NCBI RefSeq assembly: GCF_020921035.1
Contig: NC_063152.1
Location: 28,705,903 to 28,769,902, forward strand
Reading direction: 5' to 3'
DNA length: 64,000 bases
From: Rhodamnia argentea
Taxonomy: Eukaryota; Streptophyta; Magnoliopsida; Myrtales; Myrtaceae
The notes under the pieces were generated by a model. The model worked only from the letters and a program-made list of their open reading frames with translations, ran no database searches and was not told the origin of the DNA. Every line of letters starts with the position of its first letter. Within the stretch, counting starts at the first letter, position 1. The translations under genes and the position numbers were made by a program. Below are positions 36,730 to 50,806 of this stretch, piece by piece.

Positions 36730-39700
36730 ATGGATGTCGGATGTAGTCTGCGGCAGTCGAATGCTCTTACCAGTGGAGAAGGCGCGGGTCACAAGGCTAT
36801 GGAACTTGCTAATCCTAATCCGAGGTTTAGGTATAGAAGTTTTGGTTTTAGTCAGTTTAAGAATGTGAATATCTACAGACCGATGTGCGCTAACAGGAGT
36901 GTGAAAAAAATAGTTGTTCGCAATGGCTGTTATAATTTGGCGGGGGGATATAAACCCGAGTTGGACAACTATCTGTCTAGTCCACATGTTAGCAGGTTCC
37001 CTGTTTTTAAGGTTGATAATGTTTTCAAGTCGTCTAGAAGGCTTAGGTTGCAATGTCAGAATAATGATTCCTTGGCATGTGTTAATGGAAATGGCCGAAA
37101 TGTCGAGTTCATAGAGAGTACTGAAAGCTCAGAACTAATTGATGTTTCGGATACTGCTGATTCGAGAGAAGAAGGAGGAAGAGAAGAAAAGGATGATAGG
37201 GAGCCACCTAGTCTTGAGGAACTGAGGGACTTGTTGCAGAAGGCATTGAAAGAATTGGAGGTTGCAAGGATTAACAGCACTATATTTGAAGAAAAGGCTC
37301 AGCGGATCTCAGAAACTGCCATAGCTTTGAAGGATGAAGCGCAGAAAGCCTGGGACAATGTCAATAGTACGGTGAATACTGTACAAGATGCCGTAAATGA
37401 AGAATGTATTGCGAAAGAGGCTGTTCAAAAGGCAACCATGGCTCTCTCATTGGCTGAAGCAAGGTTGCGGGTGGCATTGGAATCAGTAGAACTTCCAAAA
37501 GAAGAGACGAGTACTCTTGGTCCTGCAAGTGATGTTGACAAAATCTCCAATGAAGAGGAAGAAGCATTATTGGTTGCTCAAGAAGACGTAAAAGAATGTC
37601 AGGCAAATTTAGCCATTTGCGAGGCAGAGCTGAAGCGGCTGCAAAACAATAAGGAAGAACTGCAGAAGGAAGTGGACAGACTGCATGAGGCTGCAGAGAA
37701 AGCTCAAATGGATGCTTTTAAGGCAGAGGAGGATGTGGCGAACATAATGCTTTTAGCAGAGCAAGCTGTTGCTTTTGAGCTTGAAGCTACACAATGTGTA
37801 AATGATGCTGAGATTGCTTTAAAAAGGGCAGAGAAGTCTATATCTAGTACTTATGTTGATATTCCAGAGATGACTGGTGGAAAAATAACCGATGAGAAGA
37901 TGCTTGACGAAGAGGACATCATTATGGGTAGCACTGTTAGTTCTGAACGTGAGAGAGATGTCATTGCTGGTGGTGATCGCTTAGCTGGTGCGCATTTACA
38001 GGATCGGCAGTCTGATAGAATTGAGATATATGAAGAGGCTGAGGATTTGGATGATCAAGAAAATGGTAAGCTAGTATTAGATTCTGCAAGAGAAGCTGAA
38101 GTAGATGCAGACAAATCAAAGGTTCCAGTTCAAGCAAAGAAGCAAGATGCACAAGACTTGAGGGAGAGCTCTCCCTTAGGAGCTCCAAAGGCACTATTGA
38201 AGAAATCTTCTCGTTTCTTTTCTGCATCGTTCTTCTCTTTTGCTGTAGATGGGACTGAATTGACACCAGCATCAGTTTTCCGGGGACTCTTGCAGACTGT
38301 AAGGGAGCAATGGCCCAAGCTGGTACTGGGGCTAATGCTTTTTGGGGCAGGGTATGCATTAGTGTTACTTCTTGACTCATCTCATCAATTAAATTTTTTA
38401 ATTCTCATCCTTGGCAAACTTCTTTACAATTTTCGCTCTTTATGTCATCTGGTAGTTGAGATTTAAGAGACCGCTAGAGACTGCGTTTTGAAAGTGATGG
38501 TACATTGTTTGAAGTGGTCCTTTCATGTTGGATCTAGATTGTTAGGATGATACAGCTCAAGAATTTGCTTTTATATTTTGTAACTTCTTCCGAGAAGTTC
38601 CTACGATTTTGTCTCTAGATAATTCAATCACAATTCGGACATATCAATTTTTGCATCTCATTATCTAGATGCTGTATTTGTACAGGGCCACTATTATAGC
38701 CCGACGTGCTGAGAGAGCTGATCAAATGCTTCAACAATCGCAAATCATTACTACCAGTATAGAAGAAGTTTCCTCTAATGCCAAACCTCTGGTCCGCCAA
38801 TTGAGGAAAATTCCTAAAAGAGTTAAAAAGCTAATGGCCATGCTTCCTCAGCAAGAGGTTTTGCATTAAGTGTATATATACTTCATTAGTTTATTTTTTC
38901 CTTCCTAAGTTAACAGTTTGTGAACTTATGATCATGTGCTCAACTTTCAGGTAAATGAGGAGGAAGCTTCTCTCTTTGATATGTTGTGGTTGCTTCTAGC
39001 AAGTGTTATTTTTGTTCCTGCTTTCCAAAAGATACCTGGAGGTAACAACTCCATCAATTTTTCCTTCCCTTTTCTCAAGCAAGCTTTATATTGGTACAGT
39101 ACAACAAATGATGTGTGCTTGTTTGTATGTTTTAAAATGTTATAAGTTGTTGTCTTCTGTTTGTCTAGAAGTGTTTGAATGTGCTATTTCTTCAAAATGT
39201 CAGGCCCTTTTTTCTAAGCTTTCGATTTCCTTGTTGGCAATCATCTTTATTTGCTGGTTCAATCAAATTAGTACATTATATTGTAGATAGAGCTGCACTA
39301 AAGTTTCTAGTGATATAAATGTGCTTCACAAGCTAACTCCATATGCAAATATTTTACTGTGTATCAACATCGTTCCACGTTTCTAGTAGTTCCCCGTTTT
39401 GTTTATTACTTCTTAAGTTCCCCATTTCATGTGCAAAATCTCACAATCATGTGTGTATGCTGCCTGTTGGTCTTCTGTCGTGTTTAGGCAGTCCTGTCCT
39501 GGGGTACTTGGCTGCTGGTATTCTGATTGGACCTTATGGACTCTCTATTATCCGGCATGTACATGGGACAAAGGCAATTGCAGAATTTGGAGTGGTTTTC
39601 TTGTTATTCAACATTGGCCTTGAGGTGAAAGTGATGATTGCTGTTTGATTTTTCTATTTTATTATTATTATTTTTTTTTTTTGCATCTAAGCTTTGATCT

Positions 39701-42700
39701 GCATTTTCAGCTTTCTGTTGAAAGACTTAGTTCTATGAAGAAGTATGTCTTCGGATTAGGAACTGCTCAGGTGATTGGAGACCTCATATTGTTCTGTCCT
39801 TTTTGAATTTGCTGGCCTTGTCTTGTGCCATTGGATCTATAGTTTTCTAATCCTACATGCAAATGCACCTGATGATCACAGGTTTTAGCTACAGCTGTGG
39901 CTGTTGGCTTGGTTGCTCATTATGTCTGTGGGCAGGCTGGTCCTGCTGCTATCGTCATTGGGAATGGCCTGGCTTTATCTTCCACAGCCGTCGTTCTGCA
40001 GGTACCTAGCCCTTCATAACATATAAGAATAAGCAAGCCGCAAAATAAATCGGTGTATTCAGTTTCCTGGGATTACCTATGTGACCTCAGGTCATTATCT
40101 TCTGAGGAAACTTAAATAGTGAGCTTGTATGGATTCTTGAATCTTCCGTCTTCTGTGATAATCTGCATTGAACTAGTGAGATGATGTTTTGGAATAAAAG
40201 TACTGGCACCATCTGCCTTCTTGTTGGGAGAACAATTTTATAGAACTCGACCTCTATTCATTCCAACTTCAAACACAAGAAGAGGTTAATATGTGATGTC
40301 CTCTTGATGGATATTTGCATGGGAATTATACACAGGTCCTGCAGGAACGAGGTGAGAGCACATCACGTCATGGACGTGCAACATTCTCCGTCCTACTTTT
40401 CCAGGTTTGCTATTTTCTTGATAGATTTTTCTCCACTAGATTTAGAACCTAAGGCTTTCTCCATCATCTCTGTCACACCTTTCAATAACTGTGATGATAT
40501 AGATTCTGCAGGGAGAATTGTCTTAAGACGAAGATGGGCATATCATGCAACGTAGATTGTGTTTCTGTATGCATCTAACTAGATTGACAAGTTTTCCTTG
40601 TACCTGTGTCTTCCTTAGGTGCCATGATATGGTGACATTTTTCTAGTGTTATGTTTAGTTTGAGATGCACTGATAAAATCCATAAGTTACCTTACAAGTT
40701 CAATGGAACTATGTTGGCTTGTAATGAGGAAATACTCCAAGAACATTCATGGCCAGTGCCTTTAGAGGTCTTGCACTCAATAAAAATACCATACATATTT
40801 CAAGGTATCCTATTTAAACATTAAAATGCCTGGATACAGTTAAATACAGAAACTGATCCATTGTTAACTTCTTGCTATTTCCTTTTTTGGTCCTTGAATG
40901 CCATTACCTTTATGAGTTAATTCTTGACATTGGTCTTTCATTTGCTTCCAGGATTTGGCTGTGGTGGTATTGCTCATACTCATACCTCTTATCTCACCAA
41001 ATTCATCCAAAGGAGGGGTAAATTGTTCTATTTTTTCCCATGTTCCTCATCTTTGGTTTTCCTTAATTGCATAATGCAAGTCATAAACCTCTTCCAGAAC
41101 TAATTTTAAACTTGACCAGTATTTAGTTTCACCGGCATTTCTAGTCATTCTTAGTCACTAAGAGTCATGTTGTCATGCCAAATTTAGGTTGGCGTCCAAG
41201 CCATTGCCGAGGCCCTGGGTCTAGCTGCAGTTAAGGCTATCGTTGCCATCACTGCTATTATTGCTGGTGGACGCCTGGTAAGTTCTCTTAAATCTTCAGA
41301 TGAATCAATTGAATGATATTTGACTAATTAAATGTTGGACCCCTGGTAAAATGCGTATTATCTGCTTAGGGAACAAGGGCAGTCTGAGTGGGTAAACATC
41401 GAACTTTGATTAATTGTAGAATATTTCATTCAAGTGCTTGTAGCTTTTTTAATCACTTCAGCTGTCATCTTGTATTTATATTCGCATCCATAGCTGCTGG
41501 CGTTCTGTGATAATGACATTGTCAATTACAAGGATTTTGGTGCATGATGATCAAGCTCATATTAATAGTTATGCTGGATGCTCAGACTGAGATAGTACAC
41601 CAGAGATATTGTTTGCTTAATACTGTGTACTGAGGAATCTGAACTATTTGATTTATCTTGGTGAATGATGCTTGAGTTCTGGTTCAAACGGTGTCATGCT
41701 TAATTGTTCTAGACTTCTAGTCACATTTGTAGTTCAGGCATGTGGGGTTTTTTTTATTGTTTGTATGATTTGTCTCTTTTAAGTGCATGTAAATATTTTC
41801 ATGTACAACTAGCAGAAAGAGAACAAGCTATTATTGGCCTGCGCGCCCGTGTGTTCGGAGTGTTCGTGTGTGCTGCTGCTTTTTGCAACTGTTGACTTTT
41901 GCTCAGACTTAGTTTCATTCTATTTCTGCAGCTTCTGCGACCAATCTATAAGCAAATTGCGGAAAATCAAAATGCAGAGATATTTTCAGCCAACACCCTC
42001 TTTGTTATTTTGGGAACTAGTCTTCTTACAGCCAGAGTATTGTCTCTTTCCACATTCAGTGCAACTATAATTGTTCACATGATACTTAAAACAGTTCTGG
42101 AGCTTGTACATTGCAGTAGTAATTCTTTGCCAATAAATATTGCAACAGGCTGGTCTTTCCATGGCGTTGGGTGCCTTTTTAGCAGGCTTGTTACTTGCAG
42201 AAACTGAATTTTCTCTCCAGGTTGAATCAGATATCGCTCCATATCGTGGCCTTCTGTTAGGCCTTTTCTTCATGACGGTAATTTTTCTGTCATTTGTCTT
42301 TTCTCTTTTCCATTTACATATGAACCTCATCTCTGTTGCTACAAAATAGTTGATGCCTTAAGTTGAAGTGATAATCAATTAAATTCTCCTTACTTGAAAA
42401 GCTAATTGCTCATTCATGTTGTCTTTCTTCTCTTTGTGATTGCTTCTTGAAATCATGTAACATCTGAACTAGAGAAGTGATGAGAGAAAAGTTGCTTTGC
42501 TCTTCGAGGGGGATATTTAATTCTAGTGGACCATCAGATATGACTGGAACTTGCTTGTAATGATGACCATTTGGTGGGTGTCCAGGTTGGAATGTCAATC
42601 GATCCAAAGCTTCTAGTTTCAAACTTTCCAGTAATAACAGGGGCACTGGCACTCCTAATCGTCGGCAAGACTATTTTGGTTACGTTGGTTGGCCGGCTTT

Positions 42701-45700
42701 TTGGGATCTCGATAATCTCTGCAGTAAGAGTGGGCCTTCTTCTTGCTCCTGGTGGGGAGTTCGCATTTGTGGCTTTTGGTGAAGCGGTTAATCAGGTTTG
42801 ACTTCTTTTAAGTCGGTAACTTTTGACCCGTATTCCTGGCATTGATTATTGGACAAGAAAATTTTGCTGAATTGCCATCCTGTGTTTTTGGAAACTTTAG
42901 AGGTTAACAGTTGGCATTTTCATGCTTTCATGTTGCTTTTTAGACATTAGAGTTGGTTTTAATGTTTCCAACATTTATCAGTGCTTTAACTCTGAATTTT
43001 GTCCAGGCAATTATGTCTCCTCAGATGTCATCTCTGTTGTTTCTTTTGGTGGGAATTTCAATGGCCATTACTCCATGGCTAGCTGCTGGAGGCCAATTAC
43101 TTGCCTCTCGTTTTGAGCAGCATGATGTCCGAAGTCTATTACCTGTTGAGAGTGAGGTAATGTGCTTTAGTTTCAGTGTTTATTACTTATGTAGACAGTG
43201 TAGTAACGTAGCGCGGCCATTTCTACTGTCTGTCTGCAATAACTCATTCTCAGTTGACGACAAAGAGGCCTATAGGTCCTGGGGGTTTGAGCACCATAGT
43301 TGAAAGGTTATAATGATAAAATCTTGGTTATGAGAGATCTGGGGGAAGTTTAGCTGTCCTTGTTCGATCCTGGGTCTAGGTTTAGCAGTCCCAGCCACTG
43401 AGAAAATGATTGATATGGTATATACTTGGAGAATGGAGTGTCCTTGCTCTGGATGTGCGAGTCTAGGTGTTGAAGATAAAACCGATCTTCTTGCATGAGG
43501 AGCAAGCTATAATAGTTCGACATGACTAATTTACTGACCTAGATCCTCAGGGAGTTTAAAGTAGATTCCATGTCCTCGTCTGGTGATATCATAGACATGG
43601 ACTGAGTCAGAAAAGCACAGAAACGAGATGAATCATTTAGTAATCTCAGTTTTGCTAGATTGCAAATGATGGATCAGTATGCTATATTCATAGCCGCTTA
43701 TATAAACTTAAATTACATTTTCATCATTAGAGTAATTCATACTAACAAATCCACATTTTCTTTGGCATGATCATAACAGACGGATGATTTGCAAGATCAC
43801 ATCATCCTTTGTGGATTTGGACGCGTTGGCCAGGTATTGCAGTTTAAAATTGGAAAGAAGTCCACTCATTTGGAAATTGTCAATGTTCATATGTACATAA
43901 CTGTTTACATTGCTCCCAGATCATTGCGCAGCTTCTTTCAGAAAGACTAATCCCATTTGTTGCACTTGATGTAAGGAGGTAAAGAAATCGACGACTCCTC
44001 ATACTTTGACTGATTTATATGTTCAGTTCACTTTTCAGCATTATGCAGCTTCAGAGTTCTCCATGTGCAAGAATTGAGAAACCAAGTTGTTTATGGTCAT
44101 AATACCTTTTTGGTCTAGTAATACATGTGTTATTAACTGAACTTGTCAACATCGACATAATTATGATTACAGCGACAGAGTAGCGATTGGTCGTGCCCTG
44201 GACCTTCCTGTGTTCTTTGGAGATGCAGGCAGCCGAGAGGTGATAAGCGACATTGCTAGAAGTGTGGTCAACTTTGTATGTGTTTATCCTTACAAGCTAT
44301 ACTTGGTTCCTTAGGTCCTTCATAAAGTTGGGGCCGAAAGAGCATGCGCTGCAGCAATTACCTTGGACACTCCTGGTGCAAATTATAGGACTGTTTGGGC
44401 TCTGAGCAAGTACTTCCCCAACGTAAAAACTTTTGTCCGTGCTCACGATGTGGATCATGGCATCAATTTGGAGAAAGCGGGGGCTACGGCAGTTAATATC
44501 CATCTACTTAATTGTTCCCCCCTTTTGTTTTCTTATTTATATGTTAGTCCGATTGTAAGATCAATCAGATTGATGGTTTGCTCTGATAGTTATTCAGTCT
44601 TCCATTACCCTAGCGCCTGTGACTTCAAATTTTTTGCTGATTGACATCTATGCCCCCAAAAACTTGCAGGTTGTTCCAGAGACCCTGGAACCCAGTCTAC
44701 AATTGGCTGCTGCTGTTCTCGCACAGGTAATTGCAACGATATTGCCTAACAAACTGTTTCTGAAGGTTGAATTCACTCCTGTCGGGGGCCTGGTACTATG
44801 TTATGGTAATTTGCAAGGGGCATGAAGCTGCTTTTATCTGATCCTGGACCTCCCAAGTCCCAATCCAATAGTACTTGGCAGCAGAATAGTGATTTAAGCT
44901 TCTATAGACTATCTTGGCCAAAAAACAGCTTTTGCAACTATACTCAATGCAACCAAAATAATATCAGCTGGTTTCATATGCTGTGTTTGTTATGCTGTGT
45001 TTGTTCCTAACTAACGTAAAGCAACACTAGACATTCACATCGTTCACGGGAAATCTGAAATAAGTAAGAGACGTCTGCTGCATGCCTCTACGTTTTCTAG
45101 CTCAGGTTCAGCTGTGCCTTAAAAATAATTATTTGTTGATAAGAATGCTATCCCATTGATCGCATGATGCCTATCTATCTCATAACAAATTGGGAAGTAG
45201 AACCTCTAGGACCTCGTATGATCATATCAATTGGAATGGCCTACTAGTAATGCATTTTAGGCTGCAGCACCTGCCGATTCCAGCCTAATTTTAGGACTTG
45301 GGTTTGCTTGGTGGCATTAACCCTCCTTTTACAACATTGAGAAAAAAAAAATTGCTGAAAGACTTGATTTTGCTTGTCGTGTTTCTCTCATTTCCTTACC
45401 TTTCGTTGTTTAACGTTAGGCTAAACTGCCGACGACAGAGATAGCAGCAACAATAAACGAATTCAGGTCCCGCCATTTGTCCGAGCTTACCGAGGTACTT
45501 CATACTTTCTCCATCTTCAGATACATATGTAGTCTCAGCAAGTGCATGACAGAACTTTGTCGGCTAATGATGAAAACATTCACTGTTGTATTTGCAGCTA
45601 TGTGAAGCCAGTGGAAGTTCACTGGGTTATGGATTTTCTCGAATCATGAGCCGACCCAAACCTCAGCCCTCAGATTCATCGGATGAGAATGAAGCCAGTG

Positions 45701-45720
45701 AAGGAACGATAACCATATAG
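36730..45720 (+). CDS. KEA2: chloroplast envelope K+/H+ antiporter, KEA1/KEA2 type
   Basis: Twenty coding exons join in phase: 36730-38351, 38686-38857, 38951-39041, 39488-39624, 39711-39770, 39882-40001, 40336-40404, 40952-41017, 41188-41277, 41932-42036, 42149-42277, 42586-42795, 43007-43156, 43780-43833, 43920-43978, 44173-44239, 44315-44491, 44670-44726, 45420-45494 and 45598-45720. They total 3633 nt and encode 1210 residues, the size of KEA1/2. The first exon encodes a Ser/Arg-rich transit peptide and a long acidic coiled coil (about residues 155-360), the stromal domain unique to this clade. Then follow the CPA2 exchanger membrane domain ([46 protein letters not shown]) and a C-terminal KTN/RCK nucleotide-binding domain ([12 protein letters not shown]). 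The family exchanges stromal K+ for H+ and controls plastid volume and pH. KEA1 and KEA2 cannot be told apart here. The ATG at 36730 is chosen because relatives begin with similar MD-x-Cys/Ser starts. Confidence 0.93.
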
Positions 45721-47439
45721 GAATGTACTAGTACAGGCCAAGCCGACAGAACGGGGGACGGAGGACCGAATAAATGTAAAGCAAACCGCATTGGTTTAAA
45801 TTGTACAGGGTTATACGGAGTCTTGGACTGGACCATTTGATGCCGCAATCATTCATTGATTCCAAAAATTTTGCTAGACGTTCTCTACAATCGCCTTCAT
45901 CACAGCTGCTTTTGTCTTGTGACTTGAAGGCGACCCTGGATTTGCACGGGGAAGGAAACAGAGAGCTTGTAATCCTTTCACGCAGGCAGTTATTGATTCA
46001 CTCGCTTCTTTGTTTGTTGTCAAGGAAGATGAACAATTAGCTGATGATTTCTTGAGAAAGCTGACTTTAATTTTGAACCGAGAAGTAGGTACATCGTTGT
46101 GTCTCTGAAGCAAATGGCAATGAGATTGGTCATCCCCGACGAACAATGTCCATTCATTTGGAGGAAAGCTATTTTCTAAAAATTATTTTTCGATTTTTCA
46201 ATGTTTGAATGTCCAAAGGTTAATTGATCTAGGAAACATGTTTTCCATAAATTGAAAATAACGAGCTTAAATTGGGGTAAGACAGACTTTAATTTCTAAT
46301 AAGGAGGAAATCACTTTCTTTAAGACCTCGTTTGTTTTGTGGAAAATAAATTATTTGAAAAATATTTTCTTAAAAATGATTACTTCCAAACATTTTCAAG
46401 AATGGTAAAAATATTTTTTAATAATTTATTTTTTAAAGCAATACAAGTTATTGTTTTTTATTTGGCGATGGGTTTAATAACAATCCATTGGAGAGGTATC
46501 GCTTGTGTTTTACTCATGTGCCTTCGGGGCTGTAAAAATATTCTTGTGGCCTGATCAAATTGGACGAGATTCCCATCTTATGTCGCCTTACACCTTCTAT
46601 TCTATTGATATTACTTTATCCCGACATAGATGAAATGCAAACTTTTGCGTTTGTATGGAATTGTTTCGTGGTTCAAATCTTTGACTATAGTTCATAGTAA
46701 TAACTGATGAGAAATTACCATGCTCTAGTTTAAGTTTTTAATTTCAGTTGTGTTTAAGTTATTTCGTATTTTTATTATTCAGTTGCCTTCAAATAAAAGT
46801 TTTCGTTTTTTACCCAAGTAAATTCCTAACCATGCTAATAGGCATGCAACCATATTGATAAAGGAATTAAGGGATGAGAACGCTAGTATCATAGGTGCGG
46901 AGTTCGACTCCCATGTTTTGTAAAGAAGCAGAGCAAAAGTTAGAGAATTAGAGATATGACATAAAAAAAAAAAATCTAACCATACGTAGAGTATGACTAA
47001 ATATGAAAGCTATTAACTAGTTACATCAATTGCTATATCTTAATATGTTTAATATTTTACTATGTCCAAAGTATTTTATTTTATTTTTTTGGTCGAAATC
47101 CAAAGTTACTACGCACACAAATTAATAATCACAAATAGGTAAAAGAAAACTTTTTTTATTATTTTTTTTGTCCACTTTTTTTTTATTTTTTTTTACTATT
47201 TTCAAAAGTACGCTTTTTTTTTTATATATATTCTTTTTCATGAAGAAACCCAAAAACCCAGCACAGTCCTTCGGCACTTGCAGAACACTTGCAAGTCTGC
47301 AAACCCTCTCTCCTCCGGCCATTTCAACGGCATCACGACGACGGTGTCTTCCTAACCTTCTTTAGCTCGAAAATTTTCAAGCTGCGAAGCAGAGCCAAGT
47401 CTCGCGGGCGATAGACAACGACGTAGTTCAATTCCGAGA
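45721..47439. other. intergenic region between KEA and FolD genes
   Basis: The first 400 bp are probably the KEA 3' untranslated region. Around 46160-46460, paired phrases such as GGAAAGCTATTTTCTAAAAAT, ACATGTTTTCCA and CTCGTTTGTTTTGTGGAAAAT resemble the ends and body of a small hAT-type non-autonomous element, but I cannot fix its termini. From 47080 the sequence is T-rich up to the FolD leader. No further gene is seen. Confidence 0.45.
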
Positions 47440-49790
47440 ATGGCTTCGATGGTGTTCAGCGAGTGCTCGACTTCGACTACGTCTCGCTTCTTCCCCATGA
47501 GCCTGCGCAAGGATGCCGTCGTTTTGCTCCGAAGATTGTCGCTGCCTCGCCATTCGTGTGCCTCGAAGGTCCCTCTCTCTTTCAGGGCCTTCACCGTTGG
47601 CGCTTCTACTCCGACTTCACCACCACCTTCTGGTTCGTCGCCATTTCCATCCTTTCTTCTTTCGCGCCCTCTCTTTGATGTGCGATGGGTGTTTAGCTTG
47701 AGATCAATTAGGCTTTCCTCGGGTGCTCGTGAAGCTGCGAATTTTAGGATTCGTTTTGGTGATGGGTTTCTGAGAAATGGAATCGGTAAAGAAGCTTGTT
47801 TAGCAGCGTCTAAGGTGTTGCGGTGGTTTTCGACTGGAATGAGAAGAAGAAAGTTCGAACATTTCATAATGAAAGTTCGAACATTTCATAATGAAAGTTC
47901 TCATGCGTTGTGGAATTTAAGTCACAGAAAGAAGAAAGACACGAAATGGAGCGTGATGTCTCTTGGATCGAATGAAGGGAAGAATTTTCCTTTCCGTGCA
48001 TACTGCATACATGTAGATTTAAATTTGTTTCCCTGAGGATGTAAACTGTGTTTGCTTTCTGTTTCATGCTTCTGGTCTGTGCATCGTTATGGACCGCAAT
48101 TTGAGGTCTTTTGGAGGGGTTTTTTATGCATGTGGAAGATGCATATTTGAAGCGTGTCTTGATTATTTGAAGTTGATTGGTTAAGTGTGCTTGTGAAACT
48201 TCAGTGGCGATTGAAGCTTGTGCCAAAGTGATTGATGGAAAATATGTTGCAAAGCAAATCAGAGACGAGATCTCATCTGAAGTATCTAGAATGAAGGAGG
48301 CGATTAGGGTTGTACCAGGGTTAGCAGTGATTCTTGTCGGCGACAGGAAGGATTCTGCTACATATGTACGCAACAAGAAAAAGGCTTGTGAATCTGTGGG
48401 AATTAACTCCCTTGAAGTGCATTTGCCCGAAGATTCAAAAGAAGAAGATGTGCTCGAGTTTATCTCAGGATTCAATGATGATCCTTCCGTTCACGGCATT
48501 CTTGTTCAGTTACCTCTGCCTTCAGTATGTATCTAAATTCTAATTCTTTATGCATTCTTTCCCCAATTGATGTAGACTTCTCGGATTGAGTTTCTTGGGT
48601 TCAATCTTTAATCTCATGACAGGAGGATTCAATAAAAAGGTGAATTTTGATCATGTAGGACTTATGGCGACCTTTGTACTTGGATTTGATCTTTTATACT
48701 TCACAATTAATCTCGTTGAAAACCAACTTCATATGAGGCGGTCATTGGACTCTGTGGAATAGAGCCCCTTGGCCCTATCTGCCTGCATACGAATTAAATG
48801 GCATCTTCTTGTTCTGTTTAAAATATTAACAACTAAATTGTTCTTCTGCCAGCATATGAATGAACAGAGTATCCTAAATGCAGTAACTATCGAGAAAGAT
48901 GTGGACGGATTTCACCCATTGAACATTGGTCGACTTGCTATGAGGGGTAGAGAGCCCTTGTTTGTGCCCTGCACTCCTAAAGGCTGCATAGAGCTATTGC
49001 ATAGATATGGTATTGGCATTAAGGGAAAGAGAGCTGTCATTATCGGCCGGAGCAATATTGTCGGGATGCCTGCTGCTTTGCTACTTCAAGTATACTTCTA
49101 TCTTGTTGAGCTATGTCGCCTTCCTTGCAATTTATCTTTCGTCATCTGCTATGATATGTCGGTGTTTTTTTAGAGGGAAGATGCAACTATCAGTATTGTC
49201 CATTCAAGGACACAAAATCCTGAGGAGATCACAAGAGAGGCAGATATCATAATTGCAGCTGTTGGGCAAGCGAACATGGTGAGAGGAACGTGGATCAAAC
49301 CTGGTGCAGTGATTATTGATGTTGGAATCAACCCAGTTGAGGTAACTTGAAAGCTGTCACACTTTACAAATACAAGCTCTGTGGCCCATGTCTTGTCAAT
49401 TGTGCAATGACAGTTAGCCTGAGAAACTGTTGTTGGCTTGGTCAATCTACACAGATAGCTAAGATGGTAGAAGCAGCTGTTAAACAGCATGGGGTGATTC
49501 TTATTACGATGAATTTAGCACCTTAGTCATCATACTGGAAGAGGGGTGATATGGAAATCACCTACCACATACCATTATACTTTTACTGTTCGTGACCGTG
49601 TTTTTGGTGCTTTTAACAGGATTCCAAAAGCTCTCGGGGTTACAAGCTGGTCGGAGATGTCCACTATGAGGAGGCTTGTAAAGTTGCATCAGCCATCACT
49701 CCTGTTCCGGGAGGGGTTGGTCCGATGACCATAGCAATGCTTCTCTCTAATACTCTTACATCAGCAAAGCGGGCACACAACTTCCAATGA
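47440..49790 (+). CDS. FOLD4: bifunctional methylene-THF dehydrogenase/cyclohydrolase, plastid type
   Basis: Exons 2-5 are firm and in phase: 48186-48524, 48853-49089, 49174-49341 and 49620-49790. They encode the whole FolD enzyme, which oxidises 5,10-methylene-THF with NADP+ and hydrolyses the product to 10-formyl-THF. Key motifs are [14 protein letters not shown] with the catalytic tyrosine and lysine, [29 protein letters not shown], the NADP-binding [14 protein letters not shown], and [13 protein letters not shown]. Exon 1 begins [16 protein letters not shown], typical of the plastid isoform transit peptide. Its donor is unresolved: the frame stays open to 48036, and in-phase donors are possible near 47570, 47632 or 47785, with an alternative exon 2 acceptor near 48205. 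Relatives have a lead of about 50 residues, which favours an early donor. The C-terminal SAKRAHNFQ ends the protein as in Arabidopsis. Confidence 0.9.
47850..47893 (+). repeat. two perfect 22-bp tandem units
   Basis: The units at 47850-47871 and 47872-47893 are identical, and a partial third copy (AAAGTT) follows. Each contains the palindrome TTCGAA. They lie downstream of the FolD exon 1 start, most likely inside intron 1. Confidence 0.9.
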
Positions 49791-50041
49791 GTGTAGGAGA
49801 TTCAAGACGTGACTTTACAATTTGGGAGACAATTGTACAAACCGAGCAATGCGATGCTGCTGTTTCCAGCAGGTGTCCTGACTCTACCATTCCTTGGGTG
49901 CTTCTTCATCGCTCTATCTTCAGTTGATCTAGCAGATAGCGAAACCAATTTTTCCTTACCGGAGTCAAGCTCTCTAAGAGAGGATTTGGTCATCTGGAAA
50001 TCACACAAACATGGTACTGGCGGCAGTTATGCAGTGAATTT

Positions 50042-50097
<56 letters not shown>

Positions 50098-50806
50098 GCG
50101 TATTTGATTCGCACCTGGTGAGTTCATCACAGGAAACCTATTATAGTGTTTTGACATTCGCTAAGTTCTTTTGCTCTCAGGTCCATAGAGGGGCAAGTGA
50201 TTCAAGTCTTTTTTTTTTTTTTATGCATTCTGTCTTAGTTTTGGTTCAAAACATACAACAACGTTATGAACTCCGACTTCTTATGCCAAATGCATGATTA
50301 AACCTTGAGGTTTTGTAATCATCACTAAGGTATGTGTAAACCGTTTCTAAACATCTCTGTGGCCTCTCTCCCTTGATCTTAATGCCTTAAAATAGACTTT
50401 ACATAGACTGATGATCTTGTGGGTTTTGCTTTTACCTCTTTGTTGTTCAGGATGATGATAGCAAATGATGAGGAAGGTGTTTGAGTGAGAAAACTGCTCT
50501 TAAATAGTTAGGGAGAAAGATTCGATACTCATATAATTCTGTAGTACGTTCAAAGTCACCTGTTATTGTCAGCATATGCAATTGATACATGATTAATTTG
50601 AGGAACTGTGATGTTGAGAAATTAATGGACTGATACATGAAATGGAACAATCTGTGATTTGAGCCATTGCCAAAAGAAATGAGTCATACATTAGAATTTC
50701 AAGTTCCCTTATACATTGGTTTAAGTTACACATTTATCCTCATATGGATGAATCGGAGTACAAATGGATATTGCAACATCAGAAAACTGTTAAGAGGACG
50801 CTGAGC
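49791..50806. other. convergent spacer between FolD and PMM genes
   Basis: Both genes end toward this 1-kb spacer. It contains a (GA)24 microsatellite at 50047-50094 and a T run near 50210-50222. The rest is A/T-rich 3' flank without recognisable coding sequence. Confidence 0.6.
50047..50094. repeat. (GA)24 microsatellite
   Basis: An uninterrupted 48-bp GA tract 260 bp downstream of the FolD stop codon, possibly within its 3' untranslated region. It is the longest dinucleotide repeat of this type in the window. Confidence 0.95.

Noticed and set aside
36610-37053. 147-codon antisense frame opposite the first KEA exon
   Set aside because: It is a shadow of the antiporter coding sequence with no motif or splice structure of its own.
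46885-46912. GGAGTTCGACTCCCAT, resembling a tRNA T-arm
   Set aside because: No acceptor stem, D-arm or anticodon arm can be paired around it.
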